DNA of 64,000 bases. Source: DATGSL01 sp964645585. Its GTDB lineage: Bacteria; Verrucomicrobiota; Verrucomicrobiia; Opitutales; T3Sed10-336. Positions 1 through 7,564 of this stretch are shown here, piece by piece. Every line of letters begins with the position of its first letter. The stretch's first letter is position 1. The notes below the pieces were generated by a model, which did not search any database, was not told where the DNA came from, and was given only the letters and a program-made list of their open reading frames with translations. The stretch covers positions 1 to 64,000 of the forward strand of contig CAZYAN010000020.1 of the NCBI GenBank assembly GCA_964645585.1. Reading direction: 5' to 3'. The position numbers were made by a program, and so were the translations under genes.

Positions 1-295
1 GTTTCCCCGGCCCCTTTCTTTCATCTTAACGGGTACTCCTCAACTGTTTTTGATGTCTTCAAGCGAGCTGCCGAGTGTCGAATGGGGCCGATGCGAGAGC
101 CGGGAACCCGCGGCGCCAAGGTAAGAGTTGGCGCTCAGCGCCTGCGCCACAAGGGGCCGAAGCCTCCACTCTTAGGTGGAAGCGCTTTGCGCGTTCTTGC
201 CCGAATCCTCAACCGCCGGTATACTGGTAATGGAAGGAACGTTGCCGAAATCATAAAGAGAGGGTGCCGGTACGATCGTTGGGGAGGCCGGAACG
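1..295. other. Left edge, no supported gene
   Basis: No convincing gene, RNA or terminator is visible here. Open frames that begin in this stretch run into the next gene in another frame and do not look like a known protein. The only useful signal is a purine-rich GGGGAGG at 281-287, which is well placed to be the ribosome binding site of the GTG start at 296. Confidence 0.5.
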
Positions 296-1723
296 GTGCG
301 GGTGGCGACGGCGAGGCGCATGGAGCAAGCGCAATCACAGGCGAAGGCAAAGGTAAGAGTCGAGCGAATGGTTGGCTCGCTGCCGCGTTTGTGGGATCGG
401 CGGGCGATTTTTGTCGCCAATCTCCTCGCGCTTTTTTTCGGCAACCGGCGCGCGGCCGAGATTTTGCGTCAGGAAGTTGGCTCGATCCGATCGTATGGCG
501 GACGGCTCGTGCCGATTATTGACCTTGTTTTCCGCCGCGGCGAAAACCTCCTTGTGCTTGACCGTCAGCCGGACCGCGCGCTTTGCCGGTATTTTCAGGA
601 TGTTCTCGGACTGTCGCTTCCAAAGATCGAAGCCGGTCCCGGGTTGAGCGAGCTGCTGGCGCAATTGGATGAGCAAGCCGGGACAAGCGGGGCGGTAAAA
701 CCGTCGTCGCCGGCGGCGCGTGCTGTGCTGGACCGTCTGCGCGAGCATCCTGCCGAGTGGATCGACGGGTTTGTGACCGATGCGGCGCTCGCGCGCCTAG
801 CGGAGGCGACCGGGAAGCGGCTGATCGCGACTCCGGAAGGGAGCCGGAACGGAAACAACAAGCTGCTGCTGCACCAGTTTCTCGTCAGCGAGCATCTGCC
901 GGTATTTGACACGATTCTCGCGCGCGATTCCCGCGAAGTGCGCGCGGCTGCCCGGGATTTGGCAAAACTCGGCTACAGCGGGGGCGTTGTTAAAAGCCAG
1001 CTTGGGGCGTCGGGAATCGGCATGACGCGCATTTGGTTTGATCGGAACATCGATCTGCCGGATTACCTGTTCCACGAAGGAACGTGTCTCGTTCAGGGGT
1101 GGTTGACCGCGGCGCCGGGAATCGAATGGATCGGCTCGCCGAGTGTGCAGATGTTTCTCTCGGACGACGAAATCATGCTGTATGATTTGACGGAGCAATT
1201 TCTTTCGCCGGACAGTATCCATGAAGGCAATACGGCCCCGCCTCCGTTTCTGGCCGCGGAACCGGATTTGCGAGAGGAGCTGCTGCGTCAGGGCGAGATC
1301 GTGGCGCGCTGGCTGAGAGAGTCTGGCTATCGCGGCACCGCGAGCGCGGATTTTCACATTATCCGGCGGTGCGGCCGGTTTGAAGTGCGGGTCTGCGAGA
1401 TCAATGCCCGAATCACCGGGGCGACGTATCCGGCTTTGCTCGCCCGTTTCTTTCGTCCGCGCGGCGCCTGGCTGATGCGCAACGTCCGGTTCGATCAGCC
1501 GAGTTCCGGGAGGATTGTCCTCGATGCGCTGGAAACCGCTTGCTTGCTGTTTCGGCCGGAAACCGGGCGCGGAATTTTACCGATCAATTTCAATACCGGT
1601 GACGACGGCCGCGTGGTCAAAGGGCAGTTTGTCGCGATCAGCCGCACGGCGGAGGATGTACGGCGGCTCTTTAGCTGCGTTGAAAACCTCGATTCGGTGC
1701 TTTGGGAGTATGACCGTGACTGA
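296..1723 (+). CDS. ATP-grasp domain ligase-like protein
   Basis: A 475-residue protein with the features of an ATP-grasp enzyme, the fold of carboxylate-amine and peptide ligases. Residues about 185-240 include GNNKLLLHQF and then VVKSQLGASGIGM, which resembles the flexible nucleotide loop. EINARITGATYPALL at about residue 385 resembles the metal-binding Asn/Glu strand near the end of the fold. The GTG start is chosen because GGGGAGG sits 8 bases upstream; in-frame ATGs at 320 and 368 are alternatives. The 3' end overlaps the M20 peptidase gene, so the two are probably translated together. A ligase beside a peptidase suggests making and trimming an amino-acid conjugate, but the substrate cannot be read from sequence. 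Confidence 0.7.
   Translation: MRVATARRMEQAQSQAKAKVRVERMVGSLPRLWDRRAIFVANLLALFFGNRRAAEILRQEVGSIRSYGGRLVPIIDLVFRRGENLLVLDRQPDRALCRYFQDVLGLSLPKIEAGPGLSELLAQLDEQAGTSGAVKPSSPAARAVLDRLREHPAEWIDGFVTDAALARLAEATGKRLIATPEGSRNGNNKLLLHQFLVSEHLPVFDTILARDSREVRAAARDLAKLGYSGGVVKSQLGASGIGMTRIWFDRNIDLPDYLFHEGTCLVQGWLTAAPGIEWIGSPSVQMFLSDDEIMLYDLTEQFLSPDSIHEGNTAPPPFLAAEPDLREELLRQGEIVARWLRESGYRGTASADFHIIRRCGRFEVRVCEINARITGATYPALLARFFRPRGAWLMRNVRFDQPSSGRIVLDALETACLLFRPETGRGILPINFNTGDDGRVVKGQFVAISRTAEDVRRLFSCVENLDSVLWEYDRD
1704..1708 (+). promoter_or_regulatory. Ribosome binding site for the M20 peptidase
   Basis: GGGAG lies 7 bases before the GTG at 1716 but only 1 base before the ATG at 1710. This spacing favours the GTG as the start. 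The site lies inside the end of the upstream ATP-grasp gene, consistent with coupled translation. Confidence 0.5.
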
Positions 1724-2825
1724 TGAGCGGACCGCTTGGCTTCGCGGAAGGCTCGTGGCCTTGACCCGTGACCTGATGCTCGTGCCGGGAACCGCGTCGA
1801 ATCCGGAGGAACTCCGGCGCTGTTTTTCGGTGGTGCGCAATCACCTCGAGGCGTTCGACAATGTCGCGATTACAGAGTTTGAACATAATGACTGCCCGTC
1901 GATGCTCGCCATGCCGGCGGGATGTGATTACGCGGCGGTTCTGATGTGCGCGCATCTCGATGTCGTTTCGCATTCCGACCCGGCGGCGTACCGGTCGGAA
2001 GTTCGCGACGGACGCATTCACGGTCCGGGCGCCGGCGACATGAAAGGGGCGCTCGCCATCCTTTTGGAACTTTTTCGGGCTGTCCATGAAGGGCGTCCGG
2101 ACGCGCCGCTCGGTTTGGTCGTGACCTCAGACGAGGAAGTCGGCGGGGCATCCGGCATGGGCTACCTTTTCGGAGAAGCCGGTCTGCGCTGCGACGCCGC
2201 GCTGGTTCCCGACGGAGGATCGCTGGACGAAATCACGGTCGAGGAGAAAGGGATTTTGCATTTGGAAGTCACCTCGGCTGGACGCGACGGACACGCGGCG
2301 CGGCCGTGGAAGGCCGACAACGCGATTGAAAAACTGATGGCCGGGTTGGTGGAGATCCGGCGGTTTATCGACGGGCTTGGGGAAGCCGGAACCACCTGGC
2401 AACCGACCTGTGCGACGACGCTTTTTTCTGTGAGGAACCAAACGATCAACCGGATTCCGGCGCATGCCCGGGCGGTCCTCGATGTTCGTTTTCCCGCGCC
2501 GCACACGGTGTCATCGATCCTGTCCGGGGTGAAGCGCACCCTCGGGGACCAGGGCGAAACGCGGGTGTTGACGGCGGCCGACCCGACCCGGCTATCGCCC
2601 GATCCGCTGTTTCTCGAAGTCACGGAGCGTGTGCTCGGGAGAAAGCCAAAACTCATTCGGGACGACGGCGGGAGTGATTCGCGCTACATCGCCGCGCATG
2701 GGATTCCGGTGATGATGTCGCGGCCGCTTGTTGGGAATCTGCACGCGAAGGATGAGTGGATCGACATCGAATCGATGCTTACCCTTTACCGGATTTACAG
2801 CGAATACCTCGCGCTCCGGCTCTGA
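1716..2825 (+). CDS. M20 family metallopeptidase (DapE/ArgE-like)
   Basis: A 369-residue cytosolic zinc hydrolase of the M20 family, which removes acyl groups or terminal residues from amino acids and short peptides. Metal-site motifs are in order: CAHLD with His80 and Asp82, GAGDMKG with the bridging Asp108, and TSDEEVGG with the catalytic Glu pair at 140-141. GRDGHAARPW at about residue 190 opens the dimerisation domain, and FSVRNQTINRIP resembles the substrate-contact region of DapE and ArgE. The GTG at 1716 fits the ribosome binding site better than the ATG at 1710. The overlap with the ATP-grasp gene suggests a shared pathway. Exact substrate is unknown. Confidence 0.85.
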   Translation: MTDERTAWLRGRLVALTRDLMLVPGTASNPEELRRCFSVVRNHLEAFDNVAITEFEHNDCPSMLAMPAGCDYAAVLMCAHLDVVSHSDPAAYRSEVRDGRIHGPGAGDMKGALAILLELFRAVHEGRPDAPLGLVVTSDEEVGGASGMGYLFGEAGLRCDAALVPDGGSLDEITVEEKGILHLEVTSAGRDGHAARPWKADNAIEKLMAGLVEIRRFIDGLGEAGTTWQPTCATTLFSVRNQTINRIPAHARAVLDVRFPAPHTVSSILSGVKRTLGDQGETRVLTAADPTRLSPDPLFLEVTERVLGRKPKLIRDDGGSDSRYIAAHGIPVMMSRPLVGNLHAKDEWIDIESMLTLYRIYSEYLALRL

Positions 2826-2961
2826 CGCGCGGCGGCTCGATCAAAGGGCGCCGCGCAAGATGCCGCTTCCGCTTTTTTGTAGGGATCACGCGACGCGCGG
2901 GCCGGCGCTTTTTTGGTCCGCTCATATAACCAGCGCAAAAGATTCGATGGCTGTCCGGATG

Positions 2962-2981
2962 TTGTATTTTACTGTATACAA
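2962..2981. promoter_or_regulatory. Operator-like palindrome over the GntR start codon
   Basis: TTGTAT at 2962-2967 and ATACAA at 2976-2981 form an inverted repeat. The right part contains the perfect palindrome TGTATACA (2973-2980), within CTGTATACAA. This closely resembles the TTGTATACAA-type sites bound by several FadR/UxuR-class GntR repressors. It touches the A of the ATG, so binding would block expression of the regulator itself. Function is inferred. No second copy was noticed elsewhere in the island. Confidence 0.5.
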
Positions 2982-3727
2982 TGAAAGACAATCCTGTCAA
3001 AGAACCGGTCAGTCAGCGTCACCACGCGTATCAGGTGATCCGCGCCCGGATTTCTGAGGGGAATCTTCCGCCGGGCGAGCGGGTTTCTGACTTCCTGCTC
3101 GCGAAAGAGATCGGCATCAGCCGGACGCCAGTTCGCGAGGCGATCATGCAGTTGGCGAGTGAAGGGCTGATTGAGCACATTCCGCAGCTCGGGTCATTTG
3201 TCAGAACCCTGACGCGGGATGAACTCGTGGAGCTCTTCGATCTGCGCGAGATGCTGGAAAGCTACGCGGCCTCGATGGCGGCGCTGCGGATCACTCCGGT
3301 GGTTACGGACAAGCTGCGGGCGATCTCGGATGAGATGGCCGGTCTGATTGCGCAGATTGAGCGGGAGGAAGCGGGCGATTTATACGGGGATCTTTTGCGC
3401 CGGCAAGTGAAGGAGGATATGAGGTTTCACCTGTTGATCCTTCGCGCGTCGAATTGCCGTCAGGTGATTCGAGTCGTCAGCGACATGCGTGTGCTGACGA
3501 ACCTCTTCCTTCACAAGAGGCGGGCGCCGTCCGCCAAGGCGTTGGCCCATTTGAAAATGGTTCTCGAGGAACATATCGGAATCGTTGATGCCCTTGCGCT
3601 GCATGACGCCGAGCAGGTGGCCGAGCGGATGCGAATCCATCTCAGGCGCTCCAAGGAAGTAGCGCTCGCTTATTACGACGCGCACGCCAATGAGGACATT
3701 CTTTTGAACCTCGATGGCAGAGAGTGA
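2981..3727 (+). CDS. GntR family regulator with FCD ligand domain
   Basis: A 248-residue DNA-binding repressor of the FadR subfamily. Residues about 12-80 form the winged helix, with PPGERVSDFLLAKEIG followed by GISRTPVREAI, the typical recognition helix. Residues about 85-235 form an all-helical FCD effector domain; the Asp/His positions in KEDMRFHLL, EEHIGIVDAL and MRIHLRR fit the usual metal or ligand site. No Shine-Dalgarno is visible before the ATG, which overlaps an operator-like palindrome. Members of this subfamily usually sense sugar acids or organic acids. Its place at the head of the sialidase and sulfatase genes suggests it controls them, but only autoregulation has sequence support here. 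Confidence 0.85.
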   Translation: MKDNPVKEPVSQRHHAYQVIRARISEGNLPPGERVSDFLLAKEIGISRTPVREAIMQLASEGLIEHIPQLGSFVRTLTRDELVELFDLREMLESYAASMAALRITPVVTDKLRAISDEMAGLIAQIEREEAGDLYGDLLRRQVKEDMRFHLLILRASNCRQVIRVVSDMRVLTNLFLHKRRAPSAKALAHLKMVLEEHIGIVDALALHDAEQVAERMRIHLRRSKEVALAYYDAHANEDILLNLDGRE

Positions 3728-3748
3728 ACTGCCCAATAGAAACTTACC

Positions 3749-4441
3749 ATGCTGACCAAACTGATATCCCACGGCCACGATCGGGCAGGCCGGAAACCCC
3801 AGAAGAAGCCGAGCGCGGTGAAAGCGCGTCGGGCATTTACATTGATTGAGCTGTTAACCGTCATTGCGATCATCGGGATCTTGGCGGCGATCTTAATTCC
3901 CGTGGTTGGAAAGGTGAGGGAATCCGCGAAGCAGGCGACGTGCGCGTCGAACCTTCGGCAAATTGGCCAAGCCTACCTGATGTATGCCGGAGACCATGAC
4001 GAGCGGTTGCCGGCAGCATCAGGAGCGGGAGGATATTGGGAAGTCACGTATCTGGCGGTCGAGGCGCTCGGGCCGTATCTCGATTTCACGGATTATGACG
4101 TCGTCGACAGCAGCGGCCCGGGGGGATCCTCAGCTGTCCGGGTCGGCGAAGAATCGGTCTGGCGCTGTCCCAGCGGTCCGATTCGCTGGCGTTATACCTA
4201 TCTGCCCAATCATTTTGCCTGGGACTTCTATCTTCCGAAAGCGGATCCTCCGAGCCGGTTCTTGCTCAACTGGGATCGAGGCGGTGGGCCGGATGACTCG
4301 AATGCCGGATCGGTGCCGAACTCGCCGAAAGAGCCCGGTTGGCATTCGGATCGTTTCAATGGTGTATATGCCGACGGTCACGTGGAGGCACACACGTATC
4401 GCGAACTGCTTTTGGCACTCCGCCGTCCAGATTTTTACTGA
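3749..4441 (+). CDS. Pseudopilin-like protein with N-methylation motif
   Basis: A 230-residue protein with a basic leader ending in RRA, then FTLIELLTVIAIIG, the type IV prepilin/type II pseudopilin signature. A prepilin peptidase would cut after Ala29, leaving Phe30 as the mature N-terminus and Glu34 at the conserved +5 position. The helix continues through SNLRQIGQAYLMYAGDHDE. Near the C-terminus HSDRFNGVYADG matches the His-x9-Asp-Gly pattern of pseudopilin-like proteins common in Planctomycetes, Verrucomicrobia and Lentisphaerae. These are not normal pilus subunits; their role in glycan loci is unclear. A second copy with a nearly identical N-terminus starts at 17870. It begins 21 bp after the regulator and may share its transcript. 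Confidence 0.8.
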   Translation: MLTKLISHGHDRAGRKPQKKPSAVKARRAFTLIELLTVIAIIGILAAILIPVVGKVRESAKQATCASNLRQIGQAYLMYAGDHDERLPAASGAGGYWEVTYLAVEALGPYLDFTDYDVVDSSGPGGSSAVRVGEESVWRCPSGPIRWRYTYLPNHFAWDFYLPKADPPSRFLLNWDRGGGPDDSNAGSVPNSPKEPGWHSDRFNGVYADGHVEAHTYRELLLALRRPDFY

Positions 4442-4461
4442 GAAGCCGCGGATGGCTTCTC
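4440..4461 (+). terminator. Hairpin overlapping the pseudopilin stop codon
   Basis: GAGAAGCC at 4440-4447 and GGCTTCTC at 4454-4461 are perfect 8-base arms around a 6-base loop, and the left arm includes the last two bases of the stop codon. There is no T-run afterwards, so it may stabilise an mRNA end or weaken read-through rather than act as a full terminator. Confidence 0.35.
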
Positions 4462-4551
4462 CTGATCGTACGAATGAAATGATGCAGTACAGGGATGCGC
4501 GAACGTCCGCGAGCCATCCTCGATTATACCCTCGATAACCCGGATAGTCCT

Positions 4552-6375
4552 ATGTGTTACAAAACCCTCTTGAGAAAGATCATCGCCGCCACCGGAGTAC
4601 TGATTTGGATGTGTGCGATTGCCCACGCGCAGGAGTCCGTTCTTTATTCCACCGATTTTGATGGTGTGGACGGATCGCAGCCGGAGCACTGGGAGGTTCT
4701 CAGCCCGGCCTCCGGCAGCAATATGCTGTATCTCTACGACAATAATTATGCCGTCGATCATCGATCAATCACGACGCGGGATACCATTGTGTCGCAATAT
4801 CGAAATCCGGAGGCGGCCAACTGGCGAAACTACGTCGTCGAGGTGACCGCCAGTTACCGGGTCGAACCCGATTCGGCGGCGGACCGCCAAGCCCTCATCG
4901 GGTTGATTGGTCGGGCGAGCGGGACAACAACCAACTTTTACACGGTCGATTTCTGGGCGGATCAAAGCTGGCCTGCCAATGAAGGACCGGGAGGACGGTT
5001 CCGCATCTACCGGTTTGGCGGCGGCGGCAACACGCAGCTGGCTGCTGTCGACGGCATCGTCCCGCGTCCGGTCGACGGATTGCCGATGCCGATGGAGATG
5101 ACGGTCACGATTCGTCTTATGATGATTGGAAGCACCATCGTCGCGACCCTTCTCGATGATCAGAATGAAGTCCTGGCGCAACTTTCGGTACAGGATGAAG
5201 GTCATGCGGCAGGCTATCCAGGCGTGCGCCCGGTCGTGCGGGACAGCCTTGTTCGCTACCACAGCTTCCGAGTTTACGAGCCGCTAGATTCCGGGGAGGC
5301 TCGCGTCGCCCAGAATATACGGATCGACCCGGCACTGGAATTGGAGCTGCCGACGGCAAGAGGTTATGTGTATGAAGTGCAGCGGCAGGACGGCGAGCTC
5401 GGCTGGCAGTCGGCGGTCGATCCGATTGTCGGAACCGGCCAAGTTGTGAATCACCTGGTCTCGACGCGGACGACAGCCGGAAGCGATTATCGCGTCCTGC
5501 GCTCTGGCAACATTCTGGAGGAAGGCAGCGTCCTTTATGAGACGGACTTTGATGGACCTGATTTTGAGGTTCCCGATGGATGGGACCAAAGGACAGGGAG
5601 CCTTGTTTTCTTTTCGCTTTATAATAACGAATACGTGGCGGACTGGGTTTTCGGGGAGGAGACATTTCTTGCGCTCTCCGCGGTGGACGGTCCGGAAGCG
5701 GCCGAGTGGACCGATTACCTCGTCGAGGCAGAGGCCAGTTACGCGGCGGCGGACGCAGGGGACAATTGGCATGCCTATCCGACGGTCTTTGCGCGTTCGG
5801 GTCCCACGATCGGGCAATATTACATGGCGCAGTTTCTTCCCGAGTATGAATGGAGCGAAGGACAGGGCGGTGTCTTTCGCATCTACCGGATCGGGGGTGC
5901 CGGCAATCGATCCCTGGCGGAAGCGAAGGGCTTTTTGACCGGGGACGGACCTCCGCGAGAAATGGATGTGAAAGTTCAGTTTGCTGTGGTGGGCGATACA
6001 TTGACAGCGTTCCTCCTGGATGGGGAAGGGAACGAACTGGCGAGTGTTTGGACCGAGGAACCGCATCATATGAAGGGAACGGCAGGCGTCCGTCCGGGAC
6101 TGAAGAATGCCGCGATTCACTACAAATCGTTTCGGGTAATCGACCTGTCTGATCTGGCAGCGGAGGAAATCGTCGAGGATGTTCAATTCCATTCCGCCAT
6201 CGAAGTGTCGTATGAGGGACCGCTCGGATACAGTTTTCAACTTCAGCAGACGGAGGATCTGTCACTTTGGGAGAATATTGGAAGTCCGGTCCTGGGTGAC
6301 GATCAGGAGGTGAGCGTTCTGTTGTCGGCGCAAGGGGCGAGCAGAAGATTCTATCGCGCGATCACGCTCGAGTAG
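4552..6375 (+). CDS. Secreted protein with two LamG-like repeat units
   Basis: A 607-residue exported protein. The ATG at 4552 is preferred because it opens a clean signal peptide ending in AIAHAQ. The mature part has two copies of the same unit. Each starts with a strand such as SVLYSTDFDG or SVLYETDFDG, continues as a beta-rich concanavalin-like domain containing GGRFRIYRFGG or GGVFRIYRIGG, and ends in a short module. The final module, with FQLQQTEDLSLWENIG and ending near RRFYRAITLE, resembles C-terminal domains common on secreted verrucomicrobial proteins. A surface glycan-binding role is inferred from the fold and from the sialidase just downstream. No catalytic motif was recognised. Confidence 0.65.
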   Translation: MCYKTLLRKIIAATGVLIWMCAIAHAQESVLYSTDFDGVDGSQPEHWEVLSPASGSNMLYLYDNNYAVDHRSITTRDTIVSQYRNPEAANWRNYVVEVTASYRVEPDSAADRQALIGLIGRASGTTTNFYTVDFWADQSWPANEGPGGRFRIYRFGGGGNTQLAAVDGIVPRPVDGLPMPMEMTVTIRLMMIGSTIVATLLDDQNEVLAQLSVQDEGHAAGYPGVRPVVRDSLVRYHSFRVYEPLDSGEARVAQNIRIDPALELELPTARGYVYEVQRQDGELGWQSAVDPIVGTGQVVNHLVSTRTTAGSDYRVLRSGNILEEGSVLYETDFDGPDFEVPDGWDQRTGSLVFFSLYNNEYVADWVFGEETFLALSAVDGPEAAEWTDYLVEAEASYAAADAGDNWHAYPTVFARSGPTIGQYYMAQFLPEYEWSEGQGGVFRIYRIGGAGNRSLAEAKGFLTGDGPPREMDVKVQFAVVGDTLTAFLLDGEGNELASVWTEEPHHMKGTAGVRPGLKNAAIHYKSFRVIDLSDLAAEEIVEDVQFHSAIEVSYEGPLGYSFQLQQTEDLSLWENIGSPVLGDDQEVSVLLSAQGASRRFYRAITLE

Positions 6376-6382
6376 ACGCGCC

Positions 6383-7564
6383 ATGAAGAGAAAGATGAAA
6401 ACATCCTGGATTCTATTCTTGAGCGGGATGCTGGTGCTCAGTGAGGGCGTTGCTCTGGCCAACGCGTCTGAGGCGCCAGTAACGGAAGTCCGCCTGAATC
6501 CCTTGTTTAGCGCGCTGGATTCGAACCTGCATTTGATCAATAACACCGTAACCCGGCTTTCCGGCGATCGATGGGCGACGGTGGAACGAAACGGGTTCAA
6601 GGTCAGTGAAGACGGCATGCGAACCTGGCGAGAACCGCATCCGGTCGTTGCCGATGCGAAGGTCGACGCTATGGGGCGAGGGATCCCGCACGGAGGTCGA
6701 GCCGCGCTGGTCCAGGTGGGAGATAATCAGCTTGTCCTCCTCTGGCGCGACCGGCGTGAGCCGTCCGCACTGTCCGAGTATTGGGACCGGGAAACCGGCA
6801 ATCCGGTCCCGCACGCGCGCCGCGATCTTTGGGTGGCGCGGTCCGCTGACGGCGGGGAAACCTGGTCGGCGCCGGAGATGCTTTTTGATCTGCCCGGCTA
6901 CTTTCACCGGCATGTGATTGTCACGTCCGAGGGAACGATTGTCGCCCCCGTCCAGTATCATGCCCGCGATCCGGGCCGCAACGTGATCCGCGTGTTTTCA
7001 TCGGACGACGCCGGCCGCACATGGCGGCAGAGCGAGGACCTCGACATCGGGGGGAGCGGAAACCACGATGGCGTTCTCGAGCCGACGCTGGTTGAGCTGA
7101 AGGACGGGCGAATCTGGATGCTGATGCGAACGAATCTCGACGAGTTCTACGAAACCTTTTCCGGGGATGAAGGGCGAACCTGGACCGACCCGGCACCGTC
7201 CGGCATCGCCGCGAGCAGCTCTCCCGGTTATCTGTTACGCCTCGCGAGCGGGCGCCTTGTGCTGATTTGGAATCGATTGTATCCAGAAGGGGAGGACACC
7301 TTTCCCCGGCGCGCTACCGGTTACCTGTCGGAGACGGCGGCAAACTGGCATCGTCAGGAACTCTCCCTGGCGCTCTCTGAGGACGACGGCCGGCAATGGA
7401 GTGACCCGATCGTCGTGGCAAGGCATCAGAAGCGGAATGGACGAGTCTCGTATCCATCGGCTCTTGAGCGGAGTCCCGGAGAGATCTGGATTTTTGCTTC
7501 TCATGGGGACCTCGCTGTATCGGTCCATGAGGAAGATCTGTTGAAGAGCATCGGAGGAGAGTGA
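6383..7564 (+). CDS. Secreted sialidase-family protein (BNR repeats)
   Basis: A 393-residue exported six-bladed propeller of the sialidase superfamily. A signal peptide covers about residues 1-29. Five Asp-box motifs (Ser-x-Asp-x-Gly-x-Thr-Trp type) are visible: SEDGMRTW, SADGGETW, SSDDAGRTW, SGDEGRTW and SEDDGRQW. The FRIP motif of classical GH33 sialidases is not evident, so it may be a divergent sialidase or a hydrolase acting on another acidic sugar. It lies 7 bp after the LamG-like secreted protein and overlaps the next gene by 4 bp (GTGA), so it is part of one transcription unit. Enzyme class is fairly secure; substrate is not. Confidence 0.75.
   Translation: MKRKMKTSWILFLSGMLVLSEGVALANASEAPVTEVRLNPLFSALDSNLHLINNTVTRLSGDRWATVERNGFKVSEDGMRTWREPHPVVADAKVDAMGRGIPHGGRAALVQVGDNQLVLLWRDRREPSALSEYWDRETGNPVPHARRDLWVARSADGGETWSAPEMLFDLPGYFHRHVIVTSEGTIVAPVQYHARDPGRNVIRVFSSDDAGRTWRQSEDLDIGGSGNHDGVLEPTLVELKDGRIWMLMRTNLDEFYETFSGDEGRTWTDPAPSGIAASSSPGYLLRLASGRLVLIWNRLYPEGEDTFPRRATGYLSETAANWHRQELSLALSEDDGRQWSDPIVVARHQKRNGRVSYPSALERSPGEIWIFASHGDLAVSVHEEDLLKSIGGE

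Noticed and set aside
82..522. 146-codon open frame at the left edge
   Set aside because: It overlaps the ATP-grasp gene in another frame and its arginine- and glycine-rich product resembles no protein.
4440..4461. Full Rho-independent terminator after the first pseudopilin
   Set aside because: The hairpin is perfect but no T-run follows, so it is kept only as a weak terminator-like structure.
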